A stretch of 64,000 bases of DNA. It comes from Sunxiuqinia sp965372405. GTDB taxonomy: Bacteria; Bacteroidota; Bacteroidia; Bacteroidales; Prolixibacteraceae. Of the stretch, positions 56,467 through 64,000 are shown piece by piece. Each line of letters opens with the position of its first letter. The stretch's first letter is position 1. The position numbers and the translations under genes were made by a program. The DNA lies in NCBI GenBank assembly GCA_965372405.1, contig CBDVCE010000016.1, forward strand, positions 1 to 64,000, written 5' to 3'. Below the pieces are notes generated by a model. It was not told the DNA's origin. It worked only from the letters and a program-made list of their open reading frames with translations, and searched no databases.

Positions 56467-57504
56467 CTAAAAAATCTCGTTTAATTGAAATTTATTTGTC
56501 GGATCAAACCACAATTTTTCTCTTTTAATCTCCAGCGGAGAATCAATGTTATTAGTAAAAAGCTGTCCAGTTCCAAGCCCCTGATGCATCTTCACATCTT
56601 TTGTAAAAGTCCATTGAGCAATGGCATTCAATCCAATATTCGATTCCAGATACGAAGTTATCCACCAAGCAATTTTCCTTTCTTCGGCTAATTCAATCCA
56701 TTCTTCACAACCTGATATTCCACCATGAAGACTTGGTTTTAAAACTATGAATTGAGGTTGAATAACATCCAGAAGTTCAATTTTCTCTTCTTGTTTATTT
56801 ACTCCTATTAACTCCTCATCCAAGGCTATCGGAATTAGCGATTGCAGACAAAGTTTAGCAAGCTCTTTATATTGTCCAGCTGCAATTGGCTGCTCGATAG
56901 AATGGATATCCAATTCCGCAAGTTTCTCTAATTTTGAAAAAGCTTCATCGAGTTTAAATGCTCCGTTTGCATCAACACGCAAAATGACATCCTCTTTTGA
57001 AAATCGTTGACGAATTAATCTCAATAAGTCCAGTTCCATTTCAAAATCAATTGCACCAATCTTCAGTTTTATACAACGATATCCGGCTTCGAGCTTTTCT
57101 TCAATTTGTTTTTGCATAAAATCGGGCTCACCCATCCAAACCAAGCCATTAATTGGAATTCCTTTTTTGCCCTTGGTAAATTCAGAAGGAAAAAGTATTT
57201 GCCTACCTCCATTTTTCAAATCAAGCAAAGCTGTTTCAAATGCAAATCGCACAGAAGGTATTTCAATTAACAAATCCGAATTTTTAAGGAACCGTTTTGA
57301 GCTTGTACTAATCTGGTTTAAAATATCCTCTACCTGTTCAGGTGTTTCTTTGCTAAGGCCAGCAAGTGGAGCACATTCTCCAATTCCTGTGATCCCATTT
57401 TCTTTCAAAATCAGAAACCATACAGGGCGGCTTTCATAAACTCCTCGCGAAGTTCCGGCGGGACGATTGAATTGCAACTCATATTTTTTAAACTGAGCTT
57501 TCAT
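56467..57504 (-). CDS. menC: o-Succinylbenzoate synthase
   Basis: An enolase-superfamily dehydratase acting on SHCHC. The 345-residue protein shows the KxK motif (CIKLKIG), the metal ligands DANGAF, E in SIEQP and LDEEL, and VLKPSLHGGISG near residue 263. It overlaps the next gene upstream (menA) by 4 bp and abuts menE. Confidence 0.93.
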   Translation of the reverse strand: MKAQFKKYELQFNRPAGTSRGVYESRPVWFLILKENGITGIGECAPLAGLSKETPEQVEDILNQISTSSKRFLKNSDLLIEIPSVRFAFETALLDLKNGGRQILFPSEFTKGKKGIPINGLVWMGEPDFMQKQIEEKLEAGYRCIKLKIGAIDFEMELDLLRLIRQRFSKEDVILRVDANGAFKLDEAFSKLEKLAELDIHSIEQPIAAGQYKELAKLCLQSLIPIALDEELIGVNKQEEKIELLDVIQPQFIVLKPSLHGGISGCEEWIELAEERKIAWWITSYLESNIGLNAIAQWTFTKDVKMHQGLGTGQLFTNNIDSPLEIKREKLWFDPTNKFQLNEIF

Positions 57505-58412
57505 ATCGCAGATAATATCAATCCAGAATAAAAAAGAAGGGTAAAAGCAAGTGTAGACAAAGCCAGTCTTTTTAGAAAAGGATCAAGGCTTGATGCTTCT
57601 TCAACTCGGAATATTTTTATTAAATCGATCAAAAACATAGGCATACTTATAAGAAACAACCATTGCCATGGTGATGCCATTTGATGCATCGTGAAAAAGA
57701 CAGCCGCAATCCAGCCCCAGAAAATAATGGACGTATGATAAATTCGGCTGTTCCGCGCTCCCATTCTAACAGCCAAAGTAATTTTACCTGACTGCTCGTC
57801 ATTCTCAATATCTCGCATATTGTTGAGATTTAGTACACCGGCACTAAAAAATCCCATTGTAATAGCAGGAAGCAAAACTGCGGTTTCAAAATAAGCTGTA
57901 TTTAAATAGAACGCTCCGAGCACAGGAAGCAATCCAAAAAATAAAAAGACAGCCAAATCTCCCAAGCCAATATAGCCATAAGATTTTCTTCCGGCAGTAT
58001 AAAAATAGGCAGCAATTAAAGACAGAATCCCTAACCCAATAAAACTAAAAAAAGCAACTTTTGATACATCCCGTGTTCCAACATATACCAGCCACAAACC
58101 AAAACACAGACTCAAAATTCCAACAACAAACATTCCCAGCTTCATCTCCTTCCTGGAAATTTCACCACTTTGTATAGTTCGGGTTGGTCCAATCCGAAAC
58201 TCATTATCAGTTCCTTTTTGACTATCGCCATAATCATTTGCAAAGTTGGAAAATACCTGAATTAATATTGCTGTTATTACAGCCAATAAACTCACTAACC
58301 AATTAACTGCCCCATAAAACCATGCTAATCCGCAGCCCATAATAATTCCGGACAATGCCAACGGCAAGGTTCTTAAACGGGCTGCTTTTATCCAACTTTT
58401 TACTGAGTCCAT
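57501..58412 (-). CDS. menA: 1,4-dihydroxy-2-naphthoate polyprenyltransferase
   Basis: A 303-residue inner-membrane UbiA-family prenyltransferase that attaches the side chain to DHNA. Nine or so TM helices are predicted. The prenyl-diphosphate motif NDYGDSQKGTDNE (near residue 60) and the second Asp-rich motif (DIENDEQSGK near 200) are present. It is 35 bp after menB and overlaps menC by 4 bp. Confidence 0.94.
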   Translation of the reverse strand: MDSVKSWIKAARLRTLPLALSGIIMGCGLAWFYGAVNWLVSLLAVITAILIQVFSNFANDYGDSQKGTDNEFRIGPTRTIQSGEISRKEMKLGMFVVGILSLCFGLWLVYVGTRDVSKVAFFSFIGLGILSLIAAYFYTAGRKSYGYIGLGDLAVFLFFGLLPVLGAFYLNTAYFETAVLLPAITMGFFSAGVLNLNNMRDIENDEQSGKITLAVRMGARNSRIYHTSIIFWGWIAAVFFTMHQMASPWQWLFLISMPMFLIDLIKIFRVEEASSLDPFLKRLALSTLAFTLLFYSGLILSAI

Positions 58413-58447
58413 TTTTGATATTCGAATTATTATTGTTGATTGCTGAA

Positions 58448-59272
58448 TTATGGGAACTTTGGATATTTGCCAAAGTCAGGCTTACGCTTTTCAAGGAATG
58501 CATGCTTACCTTCCTGAGCTTCTTCAGTTAAATAGTATAGCAAAGTTGCATTTCCTGCAAATTCCTGAATTCCAACCTGCCCATCCAATTCTGCGTTAAG
58601 ACCAAGCTTTAGCATACGCAAAGCCAGCGGACTATGTTCCTGCATTTTTTCTGCCCAGGCTACAACTTCATCTTCAAGCTGGTCAAATGGCACAACCTTA
58701 TTAACCAAACCCATCTCTAAGGCTTCTGCGGCTGAATACTGACGGCACATAAACCAGATCTCACGGGCTTTCTTCTGCCCCACTATACTTGCTAAATATG
58801 AAGAACCTAGCCCTGCATCGAAACTTCCAACTTTAGGACCTGTTTGACCAAAAATTGCATTCTCACTTGCAATACTGATATCGCAAATCACATGCAATAC
58901 ATGACCTCCACCAATTGCAAAGCCATTTACCATGGCAATTACGGGTTTAGGCATGCTGCGAATTTGCTTTTGAACCTCTAAAATATTTAGTCGTGGAATC
59001 CCATTTTCATCAATATATCCACCTTTACCTTTTACAGTTTGGTCTCCACCAGCACAAAAGGCCTTGTCTCCTGCACCTGTCAGCACAACCACATTAATGC
59101 GTTGATCTTCGCGACAAATACGCAAAGCTTCACTTATTTCATTTACAGTAGTAGGACGAAAAGCATTACGATAACGTTCGCGATTGATGGTAATTTTTCC
59201 AATTCCTTCAAAATAGTCGAAGAAAATATCTTCATATTCTTTAATGGTTTCCCATTGCCTTTTTATCGTCAT
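58448..59272 (-). CDS. menB: 1,4-dihydroxy-2-naphthoyl-CoA synthase
   Basis: A crotonase-fold enzyme that cyclises OSB-CoA. The 274 residues include TGAGDKAFCAGGDQ near 71, the oxyanion-hole segment AIGGGHVLHV near 119, and the GSFDAGLGSSYLA motif near 148, all diagnostic of MenB. It is 12 bp downstream of the ion-channel gene within the men operon. Confidence 0.97.
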   Translation of the reverse strand: MTIKRQWETIKEYEDIFFDYFEGIGKITINRERYRNAFRPTTVNEISEALRICREDQRINVVVLTGAGDKAFCAGGDQTVKGKGGYIDENGIPRLNILEVQKQIRSMPKPVIAMVNGFAIGGGHVLHVICDISIASENAIFGQTGPKVGSFDAGLGSSYLASIVGQKKAREIWFMCRQYSAAEALEMGLVNKVVPFDQLEDEVVAWAEKMQEHSPLALRMLKLGLNAELDGQVGIQEFAGNATLLYYLTEEAQEGKHAFLEKRKPDFGKYPKFP

Positions 59273-59284
59273 TATATGATGTCT

Positions 59285-60085
59285 TTAATTATTATCTTCT
59301 ATCTCTTTCCCACAATGTGGGCATGCTTTTATCTCACTCTCTTTCTTCCCGATCTTTTCCATGAAACCAGCACCAATAATTCCTGTGGGCAAAGCTACTA
59401 AACCAATACCTAGTATTGCAACAAATCCACTTATCACTTTTCCTATTCCTGTAATGGGATAAACATCTCCATAACCAACTGTTGTTAATGTTGCAATCGC
59501 CCACCAAAAACCTGCTAAAATATTTGGAAACTTATCAGGTTGAACCTCTCCTTCAACATAATACATTAAAAACGATGCAATCAAAAGTGCTAAAAAAGTT
59601 ACAAATCCTGTAATCGCTAACTCTGGCCTTTTCTCCTTTATAACAGACCAAATAAGATTAAGAGAACTATGGTATCTGTTTATCTTCAAGATTTGAAAGA
59701 ATCTCATCAATCTTAAAATCCGCAGAAATCTCAAATCTACTTTTATTAAAAATGGCAAATAGAATGGAATAATTGCAAATAAATCAATTAATCCATAAGC
59801 TGAAAAGATAAACTTAAATGCTGATCTAGTTTTACTTGAGGAAGGATGACTCAAGTCAGAAACATATAATCTCAACAAATACTCAATCGAAAAGATGATG
59901 ACAGAAACTAATTCAAATTGCCGGAGAAATCCTCTTAAAGAATCATTAACTTCAGGAATAGTCTCTAGAATAATTGCAATTACATTTAAAAGAATTAAGA
60001 TCGTTATGGTATAATCAAAAATCAAATTCTGTTTTGAGCCATGAGAACCCTTCTCAATAATTTGATATATCCTATTCTTGATCAT
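59285..60085 (-). CDS. Voltage-gated-type potassium channel
   Basis: A 266-residue 6-TM ion channel. S1-S4 lie at about 25-150 with an Arg-containing S4-like helix (RFLRILRLMRFFQILK). The pore has the K+ selectivity filter TTVGYGD near residue 208. The C-terminus ends in a short cytoplasmic tail with CPHCG. It overlaps menD by 4 bp, so it is transcribed with the menaquinone genes. The functional reason for this setting is unknown; channel identity is secure from the filter. Confidence 0.9.
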   Translation of the reverse strand: MIKNRIYQIIEKGSHGSKQNLIFDYTITILILLNVIAIILETIPEVNDSLRGFLRQFELVSVIIFSIEYLLRLYVSDLSHPSSSKTRSAFKFIFSAYGLIDLFAIIPFYLPFLIKVDLRFLRILRLMRFFQILKINRYHSSLNLIWSVIKEKRPELAITGFVTFLALLIASFLMYYVEGEVQPDKFPNILAGFWWAIATLTTVGYGDVYPITGIGKVISGFVAILGIGLVALPTGIIGAGFMEKIGKKESEIKACPHCGKEIEDNN

Positions 60086-61761
60086 TTTATATACTTAAAC
60101 AACTCCCGAAATTGCTTCGTATTTATTTCGGCATCGGTGAAAATCTCAAGCAAAGCTGCCTTATTTTGATTGGGAGAAAACAAATCATTTAATGCAGAAT
60201 TAAGTTCGTCCTCATTTTCAGCCTTGAAATAATCGAGCTCAAATGTGCGGGCTATTCCTTCAGCCTTAAATTTATTTTCGGTGAAAAAGTGTTCCTGAAA
60301 TGCAGGAGATTCAGAAGGACCTTTAATCATACTGAAAATATTTCCACCACGATTATTGATGACAATCACACGAAGATTGCTGCCAATGTATTTATTCCAC
60401 AAAGCATTTGAATCGTAGAAAAACGACAAATCGCCAAGAATAATGGTATTTAGCTTTTCAGACTCAGAAGCGAATCCAACTGCAGTTGATAGTGGCCCAT
60501 CAATCCCTGCAGTTCCCCGATTTCCAAAGTAATGAGTATTTGTAATTTGATCATTTATCAATGCATACCGAACTGGCGAACTATTCCCCAAATGCAAAAC
60601 TGAGTTTTCAGGAATAAACTTTCTAATTTGATCGAAAACCTTTAGATCGCAGAAATCAATTTGCTGAATGAATTCATTGCGCAAACGAATAACTTCTGCT
60701 TCCTTATTTTTCCAATTCTGCTGATACTCTTTTTCTTTATGATTGACACTTTTCAATAACTGCTCAAAAAAGTCAGCAGCATCCAAATTAATTATCTTTG
60801 TAAGTGATTGATAAGTATCAAAATGCTCATTGGACAAACTCAAATGCCAATGATTATCTGGTTTGTATTTTCGCAAAAACTGCTTGATTGATTTTGAAAC
60901 AACCTGACCGCCAAAACTTATTAAAAGATCCGGCTGGAAATCTTCAATTTCATCATTCAATAATGAAGGCATCAAAAGATCAACAGCATTGCAAAAAGAG
61001 GAATGATTCAAATTTGAGAGGTGTTCTCCCAAAAGGACAGCTCCGGTATTTTCAACAAAATCAATAAGTAAATTCTCCAATCCAGGATTTGGGATTTGCT
61101 GACACGCCAAGATCAATACCTTTTTAGCTTGATTAAATTCATTCGTTAAATTACCCAATTCCTTCTCAGAGATCTCTTTACTAATTTCTGTAGAACTTAT
61201 TATTTTAACCGTTGGTAAATGTTCATCTACTATAACATGCAATGGTTCTTCCAATGGGATGTTAATATGAATTGGTCCCGGAGTTCCACTAACGTTCACA
61301 TTCAAACATTCGTTGATCAAACGTTCGGCAAACCAAAGTTCCTTTTCTGATTCACCCAAAGGAAGGCTGACTTCTTTCTTAGTGAAATCCTGATATATAT
61401 TTTTCTGATTGATGCATTGACTCTCCCCCTGATTTGTCCAATAATCAGGACGATCAGCTGTAAGTACAATTAAGGGAATGTTCATGTAAAAAGCTTCAGC
61501 AACTCCAGGGGCATAATTAAGAGACGCGGTTCCAGAACTGCAAACCAACACCACCGGTTTTTGCTTTGCTTGTGCAAGCCCAATAGCAAAGTAGGCAGCA
61601 CTCCGCTCGTCTACAATATTGCGGCAATTGAATTTTCCACTTCCAGCAAAAGTGTGAGTGAGTGGCCCGTTCCGTGAGCCTGGAGAAATGATTATATCGT
61701 CAATTTCTTTAGCAAGTAGAATGCTCGCCAATTGCTGAATATGTTTTTTGTTTGATATCAT
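60082..61761 (-). CDS. menD: SEPHCHC synthase
   Basis: A thiamine-diphosphate enzyme that joins isochorismate and 2-oxoglutarate. The 559 residues carry SPGSRNGPLTHTF near 27, GNRGTAGIDGPLSTAVG near 416 and the TPP/Mg motif GDLSFFYDSNALW near 442. It overlaps the channel gene and menF by 4 bp each, so the operon is tightly coupled. Confidence 0.97.
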   Translation of the reverse strand: MISNKKHIQQLASILLAKEIDDIIISPGSRNGPLTHTFAGSGKFNCRNIVDERSAAYFAIGLAQAKQKPVVLVCSSGTASLNYAPGVAEAFYMNIPLIVLTADRPDYWTNQGESQCINQKNIYQDFTKKEVSLPLGESEKELWFAERLINECLNVNVSGTPGPIHINIPLEEPLHVIVDEHLPTVKIISSTEISKEISEKELGNLTNEFNQAKKVLILACQQIPNPGLENLLIDFVENTGAVLLGEHLSNLNHSSFCNAVDLLMPSLLNDEIEDFQPDLLISFGGQVVSKSIKQFLRKYKPDNHWHLSLSNEHFDTYQSLTKIINLDAADFFEQLLKSVNHKEKEYQQNWKNKEAEVIRLRNEFIQQIDFCDLKVFDQIRKFIPENSVLHLGNSSPVRYALINDQITNTHYFGNRGTAGIDGPLSTAVGFASESEKLNTIILGDLSFFYDSNALWNKYIGSNLRVIVINNRGGNIFSMIKGPSESPAFQEHFFTENKFKAEGIARTFELDYFKAENEDELNSALNDLFSPNQNKAALLEIFTDAEINTKQFRELFKYIK

Positions 61762-62870
61762 TTATTTTGAACGGCTTCGATTGCCGACAACAATGTTTTT
61801 GCTTTGTAATTGGTTTCTTCCCATTCTTCTTGCGGAACCGATTTTGATGTGATACCGCCTCCTGAATACAAAATATATTTTTCAGGAATAATCTCCATGC
61901 ATCGCAAATTTACAAATAATCTGACGGAATCATTTAAACGCCAGGGTCCCAAATATCCGGTATAATATCGTCTATTGTGTTTTTCAGTTTTAGTAATAAA
62001 CTTATCAGCATTCAATTTTGGCAAACCGCATACTGCCGGCGTTGGATGCAAATCAGCAATAAAATCACCGAGCTTATTGGCAATCTTCTTTGTAGGAAAC
62101 ATAAAGCTGGTCTTCAAGTGAGCTACTTTGCCACTCTCCATCGTATCTGGCCCTTGCGTTGTGTATGGATGCACATCGAATCGATAAAAAATATCTAGCA
62201 TGTATCGCGATACAAAAGCCTGCTCTTCAATCTCTTTGGTATGCCAGGAATAATCCAGATCTTCTCGCCTCGATTGTGTTCCAGCCAGCGATACAGTCTC
62301 CATTGTGCTTCCGTGAGATTTTAAAAGAACCTCTGGAGTAGCCCCCATCCAGGTTCCTACCTGTGGAAGATTCACCAAATACACATAGGCGTTTGGAGTT
62401 TGTTTTTGAAGTTCAAGAAACAACTTCCCAATTGATTCTTCTTTGCGTTGCACATCAATTAAACGTGAAAGAATCACCTTAGCCAGCTTGGTCGATTTTA
62501 TTTCCTTAATGGCAAGTTCTACATCCGTTAAATAGCTTTTATGATCGACAAAATAAAGATCGCGCGAAGCTGTCTCCTCACTAATAATTTCAAGTGAATC
62601 TGCATCAAATGAAAGAATTGAATCATAACCTTTAAGTAGATTTCCAGGTTTTAACAATACAATTGGTGCATCTTTAGTAACCCTGAATGGTGCAAATACA
62701 AATCCTTCCTGACCGTTTAGTTTATTAAATTCTTTGAGATAAGTCACATCATTTAGATCCCCGATCAGAATCTCAGGAACATCCCTATTCGGGAAAAACC
62801 ATGCAGCAAATGGTCTGTTCTTATCTATTAATTCATCCAACAAATGGCTGTATGTGTTCTTCTTATCCAT
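61758..62870 (-). CDS. menF: Isochorismate synthase
   Basis: A chorismate-binding enzyme making isochorismate, the first menaquinone step. The 370-residue protein shows SLAGTQSRRE near 194, HPTPAVCGLPK near 278, and the C-terminal YSGGGI segment. It overlaps the hotdog-thioesterase gene by 8 bp and menD by 4 bp. Confidence 0.95.
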   Translation of the reverse strand: MDKKNTYSHLLDELIDKNRPFAAWFFPNRDVPEILIGDLNDVTYLKEFNKLNGQEGFVFAPFRVTKDAPIVLLKPGNLLKGYDSILSFDADSLEIISEETASRDLYFVDHKSYLTDVELAIKEIKSTKLAKVILSRLIDVQRKEESIGKLFLELQKQTPNAYVYLVNLPQVGTWMGATPEVLLKSHGSTMETVSLAGTQSRREDLDYSWHTKEIEEQAFVSRYMLDIFYRFDVHPYTTQGPDTMESGKVAHLKTSFMFPTKKIANKLGDFIADLHPTPAVCGLPKLNADKFITKTEKHNRRYYTGYLGPWRLNDSVRLFVNLRCMEIIPEKYILYSGGGITSKSVPQEEWEETNYKAKTLLSAIEAVQNK

Positions 62871-63297
62871 TCCTCTTTACAATCATGTTTGTAACCCGTG
62901 CGCTTGAAATAAGCTTCCCCTCACTATTTGTAACATCAACATTCCAAACATGTGTCTGGTTTCCCTGATGGATAATTTTAGCAATTGCTTTAACTATACC
63001 ATCTTTAACAGATCCGGTATGATTGCCATTTACCTGAATACCCAAAACATCAAATTCTTTTAAATTGACAAGCAACATACTCCCTAATCCAGCAATAGTT
63101 TCAGCCATTGCAAGGTTTGCTCCCCCATGCAACATTCCTCCCGGGCGACTTGTTTTCTCACAAACTTTCATTTCTGCCTCTACTTCTCCTTTCGCAATCC
63201 TGCATATTTTAATACCAAGATTTCCTATCAAACTTTGATGAATTGCCTGATTGATGAATTCGACAGGTGTATCTATCTTTAAGGCACTAATGTCCAT
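62863..63297 (-). CDS. Hotdog-fold thioesterase, probable DHNA-CoA hydrolase
   Basis: A 144-residue PaaI/MenI-like hotdog thioesterase with the signature HGGANLAMAETIAGLGS (near residues 57-73), in which Glu and His positions fit the active site. It is first in the men operon, overlapping menF by 8 bp. MenB makes DHNA-CoA, which must be hydrolysed before MenA acts, so this enzyme probably does that. I left the symbol blank, as menI is inferred only from context. Confidence 0.88.
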   Translation of the reverse strand: MDISALKIDTPVEFINQAIHQSLIGNLGIKICRIAKGEVEAEMKVCEKTSRPGGMLHGGANLAMAETIAGLGSMLLVNLKEFDVLGIQVNGNHTGSVKDGIVKAIAKIIHQGNQTHVWNVDVTNSEGKLISSARVTNMIVKRNG

Positions 63298-63352
63298 TTT
63301 TAATGATTTTAGTATTTAAACGCTCTAAAATAGCGCTAAGTTTTCATTAACA

Positions 63353-63391
63353 AAAAGACTTCTACCCATTTTATGAGCAGAAGTCTTTCAA
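63353..63391 (-). terminator. Terminator after the window-edge glycosidase gene
   Basis: On the minus strand, the stem AAAGACTTCT/AGAAGTCTTT is followed by TTG, just after the stop at 63408 and before the men operon. Confidence 0.65.
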
Positions 63392-63407
63392 AAAGTTTGA
63401 GTTTTGT

Positions 63408-64000
63408 TTATTTCTCGCGTAAAAACTTTTTATAGAATTTTTTTAGTGACACTCCACTAATTGCTAAATCATCAGGAGGATTTGAGTTATTGTCGCTCAA
63501 GTAAAGCAGCTTCGACTCATGCTTTTGCAAAGTGACCGTAATTTGATTCAATTTGCCCAAACCACTGCTCTTGTTTGATCCCCAAAGATATACCCATGCA
63601 TTTCGATGTCCAATAAGATCTTCAATTGTATAGGTCTCCTGCATCGTTTCTTCCTTGTCATTCAAAATCAACAAGCCCCATCCCCTTTGATCTTTGTATC
63701 GACGAAGAGCCAATTTGAACTTTTTATTCTGGCCCCAAAATGGAAGTGTTGCACTTTGTGGTCGTTCCTGAGGTTGAAGGAAACGCCACGTACTCAATTG
63801 ATCTTCATTCCAGGTTGAAAATCTATCTGAAGTACAAACAACTCCTCCAAGTATTCCATTCCACAAAGCAAGACTACTTTTCTGAGTCTCATTCAAATTA
63901 TTATTAACATCTCTCAGATAAACCACATCAGGATCATTTTGCCAAAAGACATTATTAAAATACTGAGTATAATAGGTTTCATTAAACATGTTTCCAATAC
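63408..64000 (-). CDS. C-terminal part of a GH36-like glycoside hydrolase (partial)
   Basis: The reading frame is open up to the window edge, so the N-terminus lies outside. An internal Met at 63989 is not the true start. The visible ~197 residues contain WQNDPDVVYLRD near the start, which resembles the second catalytic Asp region of GH36/alpha-galactosidase-type barrels. The ALWNGILGGVVCTSDRFSTW segment and a C-terminal beta-sandwich follow. The exact family is uncertain. A terminator follows at 63353-63391. Confidence 0.75.
   Translation of the reverse strand, partial: IGNMFNETYYTQYFNNVFWQNDPDVVYLRDVNNNLNETQKSSLALWNGILGGVVCTSDRFSTWNEDQLSTWRFLQPQERPQSATLPFWGQNKKFKLALRRYKDQRGWGLLILNDKEETMQETYTIEDLIGHRNAWVYLWGSNKSSGLGKLNQITVTLQKHESKLLYLSDNNSNPPDDLAISGVSLKKFYKKFLREK

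Overview
The window is about 64 kb of AT-rich chromosomal DNA from a member of the Bacteroidota, most likely a marine or sediment Marinilabiliales/Prolixibacteraceae-like bacterium (the phylum is well supported, the family is a guess). The evidence is the two-subunit methylmalonyl-CoA mutase, a full menaquinone operon, a TonB-dependent receptor with an N-terminal carboxypeptidase-like domain, several Tat-exported Gfo/Idh/MocA oxidoreductases with 3-keto-disaccharide-hydrolase (DUF1080) partners, few Shine-Dalgarno sites, TAnnTTTG-type -7 boxes, and the lspA-dksA-ileS order.

Layout. Positions 1-2,690 are mostly repeats: REP-like hairpins, a perfect 50-bp palindrome beside a 21-bp tandem array, near-identical ~108-bp interspersed repeats, and a GIY-YIG gene whose stop codon lies in such a repeat. 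From 2.7 to 7.2 kb lie mutB and mutA on the minus strand, separated by a small four-helix-bundle gene flanked by inverted repeats. From 7.5 to 13.6 kb are a lipoprotein, a peroxiredoxin, and a LytS/LytTR two-component pair upstream of a TonB receptor. From 14 to 16.7 kb are two SDR genes and an MBL hydrolase. From 16.8 to 24.2 kb a carbohydrate cluster (isomerase/epimerase, ThuA-PmoA, two Gfo/Idh proteins) is divergent from an AraC regulator. Mpl, a PadR-membrane protein operon and a dipeptidase follow.

The most interesting accessory region is 29.0-46.5 kb. It begins with a predicted membrane-spanning one-component regulator (periplasmic LamG-like domain, one TM helix, cytoplasmic SARP/OmpR-like winged helix and BTAD-like region). 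Next come a Tat-exported Gfo/Idh protein and a very large HEAT plus double-DUF1080 protein, an alpha/beta hydrolase, an operon with two URO-D-family proteins, an MFS sugar porter, a LacI regulator and a GH38-like/DUF5054 enzyme, and finally a sulfatase. A tandem direct repeat (two GTTACCCC boxes 12 bp apart, then TATAC at a fixed offset) lies upstream of both the Gfo/Idh gene and the sulfatase, and is a candidate operator for the membrane regulator. A separate 18-bp palindrome with a central CG lies just upstream of the LacI operon.

From 46.6 kb onward: a second GIY-YIG gene lies between a CAT-anticodon tRNA and a degenerate copy of that tRNA's 3' half; then the lspA-dksA-ileS housekeeping block; then a Tat-exported Gfo/Idh gene in operon with an unusual fusion of a NapC/NrfH-like tetraheme cytochrome to a SUMF1 fold lacking the catalytic cysteines; then the menaquinone operon (hotdog thioesterase, menF, menD, a potassium channel, menB, menA, menC, menE) and the C-terminal part of a GH36-like enzyme cut by the window edge. 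The recurring theme is periplasmic oxidation and cleavage of glycosides. The tetraheme fusion is a candidate redox link from exported Gfo/Idh enzymes to the menaquinone pool.
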